DNA from: an uncultured Collinsella sp.
GTDB lineage: Bacteria; Actinomycetota; Coriobacteriia; Coriobacteriales; Coriobacteriaceae
Assembly: GCA_902461085.1 (NCBI GenBank)
Contig: CABPWH010000099.1
Location: 1-5,704 of the forward strand
Direction of reading: 5' to 3'
DNA: 5,704 nucleotides
Below the pieces are notes generated by a model. That model saw nothing but the letters and a program-made list of their open reading frames with translations, searched no databases and was not told the origin of the DNA. Both the position numbers and the translations under genes were made by a program. Of this stretch, positions 1 through 5,663 are shown piece after piece. Each line of letters begins with the position of its first letter. The stretch's first letter is position 1.

Positions 1-42
1 GCGGGCCCGACGGGGCGGGGGGGGGCCGGGGCCCCCGCCGCC
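1..42. other. G-rich low-complexity window edge
   Basis: The first 42 bases are almost entirely G and C, with a run of nine G at 17-25, and translate in the GH5 frame to a Gly/Ala/Pro-rich string unlike the family. From base 43 the sequence abruptly becomes normal coding DNA (YNERMRRHY). This looks like a read-end or assembly artefact rather than a real N-terminus, although I cannot exclude genuine DNA. Confidence 0.5.
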
Positions 43-975
43 TATAACGAGCGCATGCGCCGTCATTACGAGACGTTTGTGAGCGAGGACGATTTCCGCC
101 GCATGGCGCAGATTGGCCTCAATGCCGTGCGTCTGCCGGTACCCTGGTATGCCTTTGGCTCGCAGGAGTCCGATGCCTCCTACATCTCGGTTGTCGATTA
201 CATCGACCGCGCGATTGAGTGGGCTGCCAAGTACGACATCCGCGTGCTGCTCGATCTGGCGACGGTGCCCGGTGGCCAGGGCGATTCCAACGATTCGCCC
301 GCCACGCCGGAGGCTGTTGCCGAGTGGCATTCGTCCACTAACGGCCGTCATGTCGCGCTCGACGTGCTCGAGCGCTTGGCCGAGCGTTACGGCGAGGCCG
401 AGAGCCTGCTGGGCATTGAGCTGCTGGATACGCCGCAGATGAGTGTCCGCAAGAGTCTCTTTGCCATGACGGATGGCATTCCGGCTCACTACCTGCGCAA
501 TTTCTATCGCGATGCCTACGAGCTCGTCCGTTCGTATATGCCCGAGGATAAGATCGTCGTCTTTTCGTCTTCGGGGCATCCCAGCGAGTGGAAGCATTTT
601 ATGCGCGGCGCCAAGTACAAGAACGTCTACATGGACCTTCACCTGTACCATTACCGCGACGAGTATGCGCTCGATATCACGAGCCCCCGCGGGCTGACGA
701 CGGCGATTTCGCGCAACAAGCGCGAGCTTAAAGAAGCGATTTCGACTGGGTTCCCCGTGCTGGTGGGCGAATGGTCGGGCGCGGCGATCTTTGCCAACTC
801 GTCGGTTACGCCCGAGGGCCGCAATGCCTACGAGCGCGTGTTTATCGTCAACCAACTGGCTTCGTTTGCACCGGCTGCCGGTTGGTTCTTCCAAACGTGG
901 AAGACCGAGAAGCGCATTGCAGCATGGGACGCCCGCGCGGCGCTCGGTACGCTCGAGCGTGGCATGATTGAATAG
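1..975 (+). CDS. Glycoside hydrolase family 5-like protein, 5'-partial, with an altered acid/base motif
   Basis: The frame is open from base 1. The first ATG (base 55) falls inside a conserved stretch, RMRRHYETFVSEDDF, which in GH5 glucanase-like proteins lies well inside the domain, so the real start is upstream and about 40-60 residues are probably missing (inference). Numbering from that ATG, the visible landmarks are GLNAVRLPVPW (21-31, beta-2 Arg region), GIELLDTP (120-127, end of beta-4), HLY (196-198), VLVGEW (235-240) with Glu239 as the expected nucleophile, and GWFFQTWKTE (276-285) near the C-terminus. GH5 enzymes hydrolyse beta-glycosidic bonds using two Glu residues. The family acid/base motif is Asn-Glu-Pro, but here it reads Asp125-Thr126-Pro127, so normal retaining catalysis is doubtful. 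No substrate can be assigned, and any signal peptide would be in the missing part. It ends 6 bases before rsmI and may be cotranscribed with it. Family assignment is fairly secure; activity is not. Confidence 0.8.
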   Translation, partial: AGPTGRGGAGAPAAYNERMRRHYETFVSEDDFRRMAQIGLNAVRLPVPWYAFGSQESDASYISVVDYIDRAIEWAAKYDIRVLLDLATVPGGQGDSNDSPATPEAVAEWHSSTNGRHVALDVLERLAERYGEAESLLGIELLDTPQMSVRKSLFAMTDGIPAHYLRNFYRDAYELVRSYMPEDKIVVFSSSGHPSEWKHFMRGAKYKNVYMDLHLYHYRDEYALDITSPRGLTTAISRNKRELKEAISTGFPVLVGEWSGAAIFANSSVTPEGRNAYERVFIVNQLASFAPAAGWFFQTWKTEKRIAAWDARAALGTLERGMIE

Positions 976-981
976 GTTGAT

Positions 982-1860
982 ATGACGCAAAACAGCGCCC
1001 ATACGGGCAAACTCTATGTGGTCGGCACGCCCATCGGCAACCTGGGCGACCTGTCCCCGCGCGTTGGCGAGGCTTTTGCCGCCGCCGATGCCATTTGCTG
1101 CGAAGACACGCGTGTGACGTCAAAGCTGCTGATGCACCTGGGCATTTCCAAGCCGCTTGTCCGTTGCGACGAGAATGTGATCGCCAACCGCGCCGCCGGC
1201 CTGGTCGACCGTCTGCTGGCGGGGGAGACCCTCGCCTTTGCCTCGGACGCCGGCATGCCGAGCGTGTCCGATCCCGGCCAGGCGCTGGTCGAGGCGGCGC
1301 GTGAGGCCGATGTGCCCGTCGAAGTTATTCCCGGGCCCTCTGCTTGCGTCACGGCGCTCGTTTCGTCCGGCATTCCCTGCGAGCATTTTTTCTTCGAGGG
1401 CTTTTTGGGCCGAAAGCACGGCGACCGCGTGCGCCGTTTGCAGCGCCTTGCCGTGGTGCCCGGCGCACTCATCTTCTACGAGTCTCCACATCGCATCGTG
1501 GCGACGCTCGAGGCTGTGGCAGAGGTTTTTCCCCAGCGTGAGGTTGCCGTCTGCCGCGAACTCACCAAGCTGCACGAGGAGGTCTTGCGCGGGCCCGCTG
1601 CTCAGCTTGCCGAGGAGCTGCGTGCTCGCGGCGAGATAAAGGGCGAGATTGCGCTGGTCATCGCGCCACCGAGCGAGGATGAGGAGGCCGGTATCGTGCC
1701 GGTTGGCGCCGCGGCAGCGGATCCCGACGAGGCCCTGCGCGAGGATATCCGCGCCGCGCTCGAGGAGGGGGAGCCCGCCTCTGCGGTGGCCAAGCGCCTG
1801 TCTCAGAAGTATTCGCGCCGCAAGCGCGATGTCTATGCCATGGTGCTCGATATGCAATAG
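982..1860 (+). CDS. rsmI: 16S rRNA (cytidine1402-2'-O)-methyltransferase RsmI
   Basis: RsmI uses S-adenosylmethionine to methylate the 2'-OH of C1402 in the 16S rRNA decoding centre, in the cytoplasm; its partner RsmH methylates N4 of the same base. The protein is 292 residues, close to the usual ~280-290. The tetrapyrrole-methylase fold is shown by GTPIGNLGDLS (15-25), EDTR (41-44), SDAGMPSVSDPG (88-99, SAM-binding region), PGPSA (117-121), FEGFL (138-142), YESPHR (166-171), RELTKLHEE (192-200) and GEIALVI (221-227). An acidic, Ala-rich linker (about 230-250) leads to a C-terminal basic helical segment (about 255-290, ending KRLSQKYSRRKRDVY) that matches the RsmI C-terminal helix-turn-helix region. 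The start ATG lies 6 bases after the GH5 stop. Only a weak AGG (974-976) precedes it, so translation is probably coupled to the upstream gene. No key motif is missing. Confidence 0.97.
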   Translation: MTQNSAHTGKLYVVGTPIGNLGDLSPRVGEAFAAADAICCEDTRVTSKLLMHLGISKPLVRCDENVIANRAAGLVDRLLAGETLAFASDAGMPSVSDPGQALVEAAREADVPVEVIPGPSACVTALVSSGIPCEHFFFEGFLGRKHGDRVRRLQRLAVVPGALIFYESPHRIVATLEAVAEVFPQREVAVCRELTKLHEEVLRGPAAQLAEELRARGEIKGEIALVIAPPSEDEEAGIVPVGAAAADPDEALREDIRAALEEGEPASAVAKRLSQKYSRRKRDVYAMVLDMQ

Positions 1861-1881
1861 ATGGAGGATATCCAGCCCTTG

Positions 1882-1890
1882 TGCTAGAAT
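1882..1890 (+). promoter_or_regulatory. Putative extended -10 promoter for metG
   Basis: TGCTAGAAT provides a TGn extension plus a TAGAAT hexamer at 1885-1890 (5 of 6 to TATAAT). At 17-base spacing the -35 position (1862-1867, TGGAGG) is poor, as is common for extended -10 promoters. Transcription would start near 1897, leaving a leader of about 33 bases, too short for a T-box or SAM riboswitch. rsmI has no terminator before this site, so metG may also be read through from upstream. Confidence 0.55.
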
Positions 1891-1915
1891 CATCCCCTGT
1901 TTGCAACGTTTTTCT

Positions 1916-1921
1916 GGAGGA
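1916..1921 (+). promoter_or_regulatory. Ribosome binding site of metG
   Basis: GGAGGA lies 8 bases before the ATG at 1930 and is a strong Shine-Dalgarno match. It fixes this ATG as the start, consistent with the catalytic domain beginning a few residues later. Confidence 0.85.
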
Positions 1922-1929
1922 CAGACCCC

Positions 1930-3531
1930 ATGGATCAAAGCAAGCCTTCGTTCTTTATCACGACGCCCATCTACTACGTCAACGCCGATCCGCACCTGGG
2001 CACGGCTTATTCCACCATCATCGCCGACGTTCAGGCCCGTTATCGTCGCTCCGCCGGCTATAACGTCAAGTTCCTGACCGGCATGGACGAGCACGGCGAG
2101 AAGGTCGCCGAGGCCGCAGCCAAGCACAACATGACGCCGCAGGAGTGGACCGACAGCCAGGCTCCGCACTTCAAGGAGCTTTGGAGCAAGCTCGAGATCT
2201 CCAACGACGACTTCATCCGCACCACCGAGCCGCGCCAGCATCATGCCGTGCAGTACCTGTGGGAGCGCATGAAGGAGTCCGGCTACCTGTATAAGGGCAG
2301 CTACGACGGTTGGTATTGCGTGCCTGACGAGACCTACTTCACCGATACGCAGGTCCAGAAGGGCGACGAGGAGTACGGCAGCGTCGGCCAGCACCTGTGC
2401 CCCGACTGCCACCGTCCGCTTGAGCGCGTGCAGGAGGAGTCCTACTTCTTTAAGCTTTCCGCTTTCCAGGACAAGCTGCTCAAGCTTTACGACGAGCACC
2501 CCGACTTTGTCGAGCCTGCGTTCCGCATGAACGAGGTTCGCAGCTTTGTCGAGGGCGGCCTTAACGACCTTTCCGTGAGCCGTACGAGCTTTGACTGGGG
2601 CATTCAGGTCCCGTTTGACGAGGGTCATGTGACCTACGTGTGGTTCGATGCGCTGCTCAACTATATGACGGCCGTCGGCTACGGTGTCGACACCGACGAG
2701 GCGCGTGCCGAGCTGGCCTATCGCTGGCCCGCGCAGTTCCACATCGTGGGTAAGGACATCATCCGCTTCCACTGCGTCATTTGGCCCGCCATGCTCATGG
2801 CCATCGGCGAGGCCCTGCCCGAGCACGTCTTTGCCCACGGCTTCCTGACCGTGCGCAATGCCGAGACCGGCAAGGCCGAGAAGATGTCCAAGAGCCGCGG
2901 CAACGCCATCGCTCCGCAGGACGTTATCGACATGCTGGGCGTCGAGGGCTATCGCTACTACTTCATGACCGACGTCGTCCCCGGCACCGACGGTGCCATC
3001 AGCTTCGATCGCATGGAGCAGGTCTACAACGCCGACCTGGCCAACAGCTGGGGCAACCTTATCTCGCGTTCGCTCAACATGAGCGGCAAGTACTTTGACG
3101 GTTGCGCGCCCGCCAAGCCCGCATCGTTCGATGCGTTCGACAACCCGCTGGCAAAGATCGCCGATGGTCTGGTCGACCGCTACATGGCCAAGATGGACGT
3201 GCTCGATTACGGTGGAGCCAAGGACGAGGTCATGGAGCTCATCCACGCCGCCAACCACTACATCGAGGACTCCGAGCCTTGGGCACTTGCCAAGGACGAG
3301 GCCAAGGCTGACGAGCTGGCGTTTGTGATCTACAACCTGCTCGAGGCCATCCGCATTGCCGCCCACCTGCTGATGCCGCTCATGCCCCAGACTTCTGCCG
3401 AGGCCCTGCGCCGCCTGTCCTGCGAGGACGAGGCCGCGACCGACGACCTCAAGGGCATTTGCGTTTGGGGCCTGCTTGCCGGTGGTCAGCCTGTCGAGAA
3501 GGGCGATCCGCTGTTCCCGCGTCTGGGCTAA
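1930..3531 (+). CDS. metG: Methionyl-tRNA synthetase (MetRS), short form
   Basis: This class I synthetase charges tRNA-Met and initiator tRNA with methionine using ATP, in the cytoplasm. The 533-residue protein begins with the Rossmann catalytic core: PIYYVNADPHLGTAY (13-27) holds the HIGH-type motif as HLGT (22-25), and FLTGMDEHGEK (48-58) follows. The connective insert (about 115-175) carries Cys130, Cys157 and Cys160; a fourth zinc ligand expected at the YCxxC position is Asp133 here. VSRTSFDWGIQVP (216-228), YVWFDALLNY (236-245) and GKDIIRFH (274-281) are typical MetRS segments. KMSKS is at 318-322. The alpha-helical anticodon-binding domain fills about 365-510 and includes SLNMSGKYF and HYIEDSEPWALAKD. 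The chain ends at RLG without the C-terminal tRNA-binding domain found in longer (~650 residue) forms, as in mycobacterial MetRS. A strong ribosome binding site precedes it and an intrinsic terminator follows, so it can be its own transcription unit. Confidence 0.98.
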   Translation: MDQSKPSFFITTPIYYVNADPHLGTAYSTIIADVQARYRRSAGYNVKFLTGMDEHGEKVAEAAAKHNMTPQEWTDSQAPHFKELWSKLEISNDDFIRTTEPRQHHAVQYLWERMKESGYLYKGSYDGWYCVPDETYFTDTQVQKGDEEYGSVGQHLCPDCHRPLERVQEESYFFKLSAFQDKLLKLYDEHPDFVEPAFRMNEVRSFVEGGLNDLSVSRTSFDWGIQVPFDEGHVTYVWFDALLNYMTAVGYGVDTDEARAELAYRWPAQFHIVGKDIIRFHCVIWPAMLMAIGEALPEHVFAHGFLTVRNAETGKAEKMSKSRGNAIAPQDVIDMLGVEGYRYYFMTDVVPGTDGAISFDRMEQVYNADLANSWGNLISRSLNMSGKYFDGCAPAKPASFDAFDNPLAKIADGLVDRYMAKMDVLDYGGAKDEVMELIHAANHYIEDSEPWALAKDEAKADELAFVIYNLLEAIRIAAHLLMPLMPQTSAEALRRLSCEDEAATDDLKGICVWGLLAGGQPVEKGDPLFPRLG

Positions 3532-3570
3532 GACGCAGCGCGCCATATCGGCAATTTGCTGTTTAGCTGT

Positions 3571-3606
3571 AAGGGCATGGCCGCCACGGTCCATGCCCTT
3601 TTGTTT
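3571..3606 (+). terminator. Intrinsic terminator after metG
   Basis: A perfect 10-bp stem (3571-3580 AAGGGCATGG with 3591-3600 CCATGCCCTT) encloses a 10-base loop in which CCG and CGG could add three more pairs. The T-rich run TTTTGTTT (3599-3606) follows. It lies 39 bases after the metG stop and is well placed to end the metG transcript. Confidence 0.88.
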
Positions 3607-3627
3607 CAAGACGCCGCCATCATGCTG

Positions 3628-3633
3628 AGGAGG
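3628..3633 (+). promoter_or_regulatory. Ribosome binding site of rsmA
   Basis: A full AGGAGG consensus Shine-Dalgarno lies 5 bases before the ATG at 3639 and supports that start. I see no convincing -35/-10 pair between the metG terminator and this site. Confidence 0.85.
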
Positions 3634-3638
3634 CAACC

Positions 3639-4499
3639 ATGACAACTTCGCCTTTGGCAAACCCCACGGCCACCAGGGAGCTGCTGGAGGAGTTTGGCCT
3701 TGCGACCAAGCATCGCCTGGGCCAGAACTTTCTAATCGACAATCATGTGATCGAGCGTATCTGCGAGCTTTCCGAGCTCACGGGCGATGAGCGCGTGCTC
3801 GAGGTTGGCCCGGGCGTTGGTACGCTCACGCTTGCGCTGTTGCAGGAGGCGGCGTGCGTCACGTCGATCGAGGCCGATCCCGAGCTCGAGCCGGTGCTCG
3901 ATGCTCACGCCGCCGACTACGCCAACTTCCGCTTTATCATGGGCGACGCGCTCAAAGTGACGCCGGAGCAGATTGAGCAGGCCGCCGGTGGTGAACCTAC
4001 GGTGTTTGTCGCGAATCTGCCCTATAACGTGGCGGCAACGATCATCCTTCAGTTCTTCCAGACGATGCCCGCGCTTAAGCGCGCTGTCGTCATGGTGCAA
4101 AAGGAAGTTGCAGATCGTATTGCCGCAACGCCGGGCAACAAGACCTATGGCGGCTATACGGCAAAGCTCGGCCTGTATGCGCAGGTTACGGGTCGCTTTG
4201 AGGTGCCGCCGCGTTGCTTTATGCCGGCGCCGCATGTGGATTCTGCCGTGGTGCGCATCGATCGCGTTGACGGCGTGGTACCCGAGGGCCTCGACCGCGA
4301 GTTTGTGGCCCGTGTGATCGACGCCGCGTTTGCTCAGCGCCGCAAGACGATCCGCAACTCCATGAGCGCCAACGGCTTTGCCAAGGACGCGCTCGACGCC
4401 GCCTTTGAGGCCTGCGGTATCGCACCCACCACGCGCGCCGAGACGCTCGACGTCGCTGCCTTTGTCCGCTTGGCTCAGGAGCTTTCCCATGACGCCTAA
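3639..4499 (+). CDS. rsmA: 16S rRNA (adenine1518-N6/adenine1519-N6)-dimethyltransferase RsmA (KsgA)
   Basis: RsmA (KsgA) adds four methyl groups from S-adenosylmethionine to two adjacent adenines in helix 45 of 16S rRNA, a late step and checkpoint in 30S assembly; loss of the family enzyme gives kasugamycin resistance. The 286-residue protein matches the family length (~270-290). LGQNFLID (28-34) is the N-terminal signature, EVGPGVGTLT (55-64) is SAM motif I, Glu78 in SIEAD is the probable ribose-binding acidic residue, GDAL (102-105) is the adenine-side motif, and NLPYN (126-130) is the catalytic motif IV of N6-adenine methylases. PRCFMPAPHVDS (191-202) is the conserved PxxFxPxPxVxS segment, and FAQRRKTIRN (231-240) begins the C-terminal helical domain. 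All expected residues are present. It shares an 11-base overlap with tatD, so the two are almost certainly cotranscribed and possibly translationally coupled. Confidence 0.98.
   Translation: MTTSPLANPTATRELLEEFGLATKHRLGQNFLIDNHVIERICELSELTGDERVLEVGPGVGTLTLALLQEAACVTSIEADPELEPVLDAHAADYANFRFIMGDALKVTPEQIEQAAGGEPTVFVANLPYNVAATIILQFFQTMPALKRAVVMVQKEVADRIAATPGNKTYGGYTAKLGLYAQVTGRFEVPPRCFMPAPHVDSAVVRIDRVDGVVPEGLDREFVARVIDAAFAQRRKTIRNSMSANGFAKDALDAAFEACGIAPTTRAETLDVAAFVRLAQELSHDA
4477..4481 (+). promoter_or_regulatory. Ribosome binding site of tatD, inside the rsmA 3' end
   Basis: AGGAG lies 7 bases before the ATG at 4489. This decides the tatD start: an in-frame ATG at 4378 would add 37 Arg/Pro/Ser-rich residues that are only the shadow of the rsmA C-terminus in another frame. 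Confidence 0.8.
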
Positions 4500-5406
4500 T
4501 GTTGAACGCGTGACGTTTACCAAAAAGAAGAAAACGGTGGCCTGCCCGGTGCCGCTGGCACCGCTTGCCGATACGCATGCGCACCTGCTCTCATTTTGGA
4601 GCAAGGAAGTGCCCGAGACGCTTGCGCGCGCCAAGGAAGCGGGCATTGACTTGTTGGTGACGGTCTTCGACCCCATTGCCGATAAGCGCAGCGTGGCGGA
4701 CTATAGTGACTGGCTGGTTCGCGAGATCCTGCCGATGCGGGATATCCCGCAGATCAAGTATCTTGCCGGCGTGCATCCGTATGGCGCGCCGGACTATACC
4801 GACGACGTTCACGCACAGGTCGTTGCCGCGCTCGATGACCCTTTGTGCGCCGGTATTGGCGAAATCGGCCTGGACTATCACATGGACTATGACGACGATA
4901 TCGCGCCGGCACCCCATAACGTGCAGATTGACTGCATGGCGCGCCAGCTCGAGCTTGCCGTGTGCCGTAATGTGCCGGTGGAGCTACATCTGCGTCACGA
5001 GGACACGGACCAGGAGCGCACCTCGCACGTGGACGCCTACAACGTGCTTCGTGAGGTGGGCATGCCCCAGGCCGGTTGTGTGCTGCACTGCTTTGGCGAG
5101 GACCGCGCCACGATGGAGCGCTTTGTGGAGCTGGGCTGCTATATCGCCTATGGCGGTGCGGCTACCTTTAAGCGCAACGACGACGTGCGCGAGGCATTTG
5201 CGGCAACCCCACTCGATCGAATTTTGTTCGAGACGGATTGCCCGTATATGGCTCCAGAGCCCATCCGCGGTCTTGAATGCGAGCCCGCAATGATCTCCAT
5301 TACGGCAAACACGCTGGTCAACGACCGTGTCGATCGTACCGGCGAGGATGCTGAGGCAATCGCGCGAGCAGCTTGGGAAAATGCCTGCAAACTTTTTCAA
5401 AAATAG
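4489..5406 (+). CDS. tatD: TatD-family metal-dependent deoxyribonuclease
   Basis: TatD proteins are TIM-barrel metallohydrolases with 3'-5' DNase activity, linked in E. coli and eukaryotes to DNA repair and DNA breakdown; the housekeeping role in most bacteria is not settled. The chosen start gives 305 residues. The metal ligands are all present: His30 and His32 in DTHAH (28-32), Glu125 in GEIGLDYH (124-131), His167 in VELHLRH (164-170), His200 in CVLHCFGE (197-204) and Asp250 in ETDCPYMAPEP (248-258). The C-terminal ANTLVN and AWENACKLF segments are typical. The DTHAH motif is 27 residues in, later than in many family members, because of a leader containing KKKK (12-15) and no evident signal peptide. 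Given the overlap with rsmA and its ribosome binding site within that gene, it is the second gene of an rsmA-tatD unit. The family is certain; the cellular substrate is not. Confidence 0.95.
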   Translation: MTPNVERVTFTKKKKTVACPVPLAPLADTHAHLLSFWSKEVPETLARAKEAGIDLLVTVFDPIADKRSVADYSDWLVREILPMRDIPQIKYLAGVHPYGAPDYTDDVHAQVVAALDDPLCAGIGEIGLDYHMDYDDDIAPAPHNVQIDCMARQLELAVCRNVPVELHLRHEDTDQERTSHVDAYNVLREVGMPQAGCVLHCFGEDRATMERFVELGCYIAYGGAATFKRNDDVREAFAATPLDRILFETDCPYMAPEPIRGLECEPAMISITANTLVNDRVDRTGEDAEAIARAAWENACKLFQK

Positions 5407-5409
5407 TTC

Positions 5410-5438
5410 TTGCGTTCGCGATGGCGCTCCGTTATTCT
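5410..5438 (+). promoter_or_regulatory. Promoter of tRNA-Leu
   Basis: TTGCGT (5410-5415, 4 of 6 to TTGACA) is followed after exactly 17 bases by TATTCT (5433-5438, 4 of 6 to TATAAT). Transcription would start near 5445, giving a leader of only about five bases before the tRNA. The -35 begins four bases after the tatD stop, so the tRNA has its own promoter rather than relying on tatD readthrough. Confidence 0.65.
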
Positions 5439-5449
5439 AATTCCTGCAC

Positions 5450-5536
5450 GCGGGCGTGGCGGAATTGGCAGACGCGTACGGTTCAGGTCCGTATGGGGGC
5501 AACCCCATGAAGGTTCAAGTCCTTTCGCCCGCACCA
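5450..5536 (+). tRNA. tRNA-Leu, anticodon CAG, with encoded CCA
   Basis: The 87-base gene folds as a class II tRNA. The acceptor stem GCGGGCG (5450-5456) pairs perfectly with CGCCCGC (5526-5532), followed by discriminator A and CCA (5534-5536). The anticodon stem TACGG/CCGTA (5477-5481, 5489-5493) encloses the loop TTCAGGT with anticodon CAG at 5484-5486, which reads the CUG codon. The long variable arm TGGGG/CCCCA (5494-5498, 5503-5507), capped by a GCAA tetraloop, is as expected for leucine. The T-arm is GAAGG, loop TTCAAGT, CCTTT (5509-5525) with one G-U pair. A73 fits leucine identity. CUG is used heavily in the neighbouring genes. Confidence 0.97.
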
Positions 5537-5543
5537 TTGAATG

Positions 5544-5572
5544 AAAGAGCTCCCAACAATGGGGGCTTTTTT
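5544..5572 (+). terminator. Intrinsic terminator of tRNA-Leu
   Basis: AGCTCCC (5548-5554) pairs with GGGGGCT (5561-5567), with one T-G wobble, around the loop AACAAT; six T follow at 5567-5572. Upstream AAAG can extend the stem into the T run, as in A-tract/U-tract terminators. It begins eight bases after the tRNA CCA. Confidence 0.85.
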
Positions 5573-5576
5573 GTTA

Positions 5577-5605
5577 TGGGCCCATCACAGGGACTTGAAC
5601 CTGCG
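5577..5605 (-). repeat. tRNA 3'-end-like fragment (T-arm copy), not a complete tRNA
   Basis: Bases 5591-5602 are an exact 12-base inverted copy of the tRNA-Leu T-arm segment at 5511-5522 (AGGTTCAAGTCC). Read on the minus strand, the T-loop TTCAAGT is followed by 5 bases, 7 bases, one base and then CCA (ending at 5577), which is the spacing of a tRNA 3' end. However, the T-stem has only two good pairs and no anticodon or acceptor 5' half follows. It may be a tRNA remnant, an attachment-site relic or a dispersed repeat unit. Confidence 0.4.
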
Positions 5606-5622
5606 AAGGAGCGAGCGTAAAG

Positions 5623-5663
5623 AAAACGCGGAGCGTTTTTAGCGAGCTGGCGAGGACGCCGGC
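5623..5663. repeat. Two tandem small hairpins in gene-free DNA
   Basis: A perfect inverted repeat AAAACGC/GCGTTTT (5623-5629, 5633-5639) with a GGA loop is followed by GCTGGCG/CGCCGGC (5646-5652, 5657-5663) with an AGGA loop and one T-G wobble. GAGCG/GCGAG words recur between 5609 and 5646. The first hairpin ends in five T and could act as a weak terminator in either direction. The arrangement resembles a palindromic intergenic repeat, but only one copy is visible here. Confidence 0.4.

Noticed and set aside
55..57. ATG at 55 as the true start of the GH5-like gene
   Set aside because: The frame is open upstream, the ATG sits inside a conserved segment, and no ribosome binding site precedes it.
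1861..1929. T-box or SAM riboswitch controlling metG
   Set aside because: The whole gap is 69 bases and the predicted leader is about 33, far too short for either element, and there is no terminator-antiterminator pair.
1120..3660. Very long minus-strand open frame opposite rsmI and metG
   Set aside because: It is in codon register with two certain genes, has no ribosome binding site I can see, crosses two intergenic gaps and a terminator, and its His/Leu/Val/Gly-rich product resembles no family. Codon bias explains it.
4378..4488. Upstream ATG that would lengthen TatD by 37 residues
   Set aside because: The added stretch is Arg/Pro/Ser-rich shadow of the rsmA C-terminus, and AGGAG at 4477-4481 clearly serves the ATG at 4489.
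3732..4676. 314-codon minus-strand open frame opposite rsmA and tatD
   Set aside because: Antisense shadow of two genes that carry complete family motifs; it spans their junction and looks like no known protein.
5576..5620. Short open frame starting ATGGGCCCATCA after the tRNA terminator
   Set aside because: It encodes only 14 residues, has no Shine-Dalgarno site and overlaps the T-arm-like fragment.
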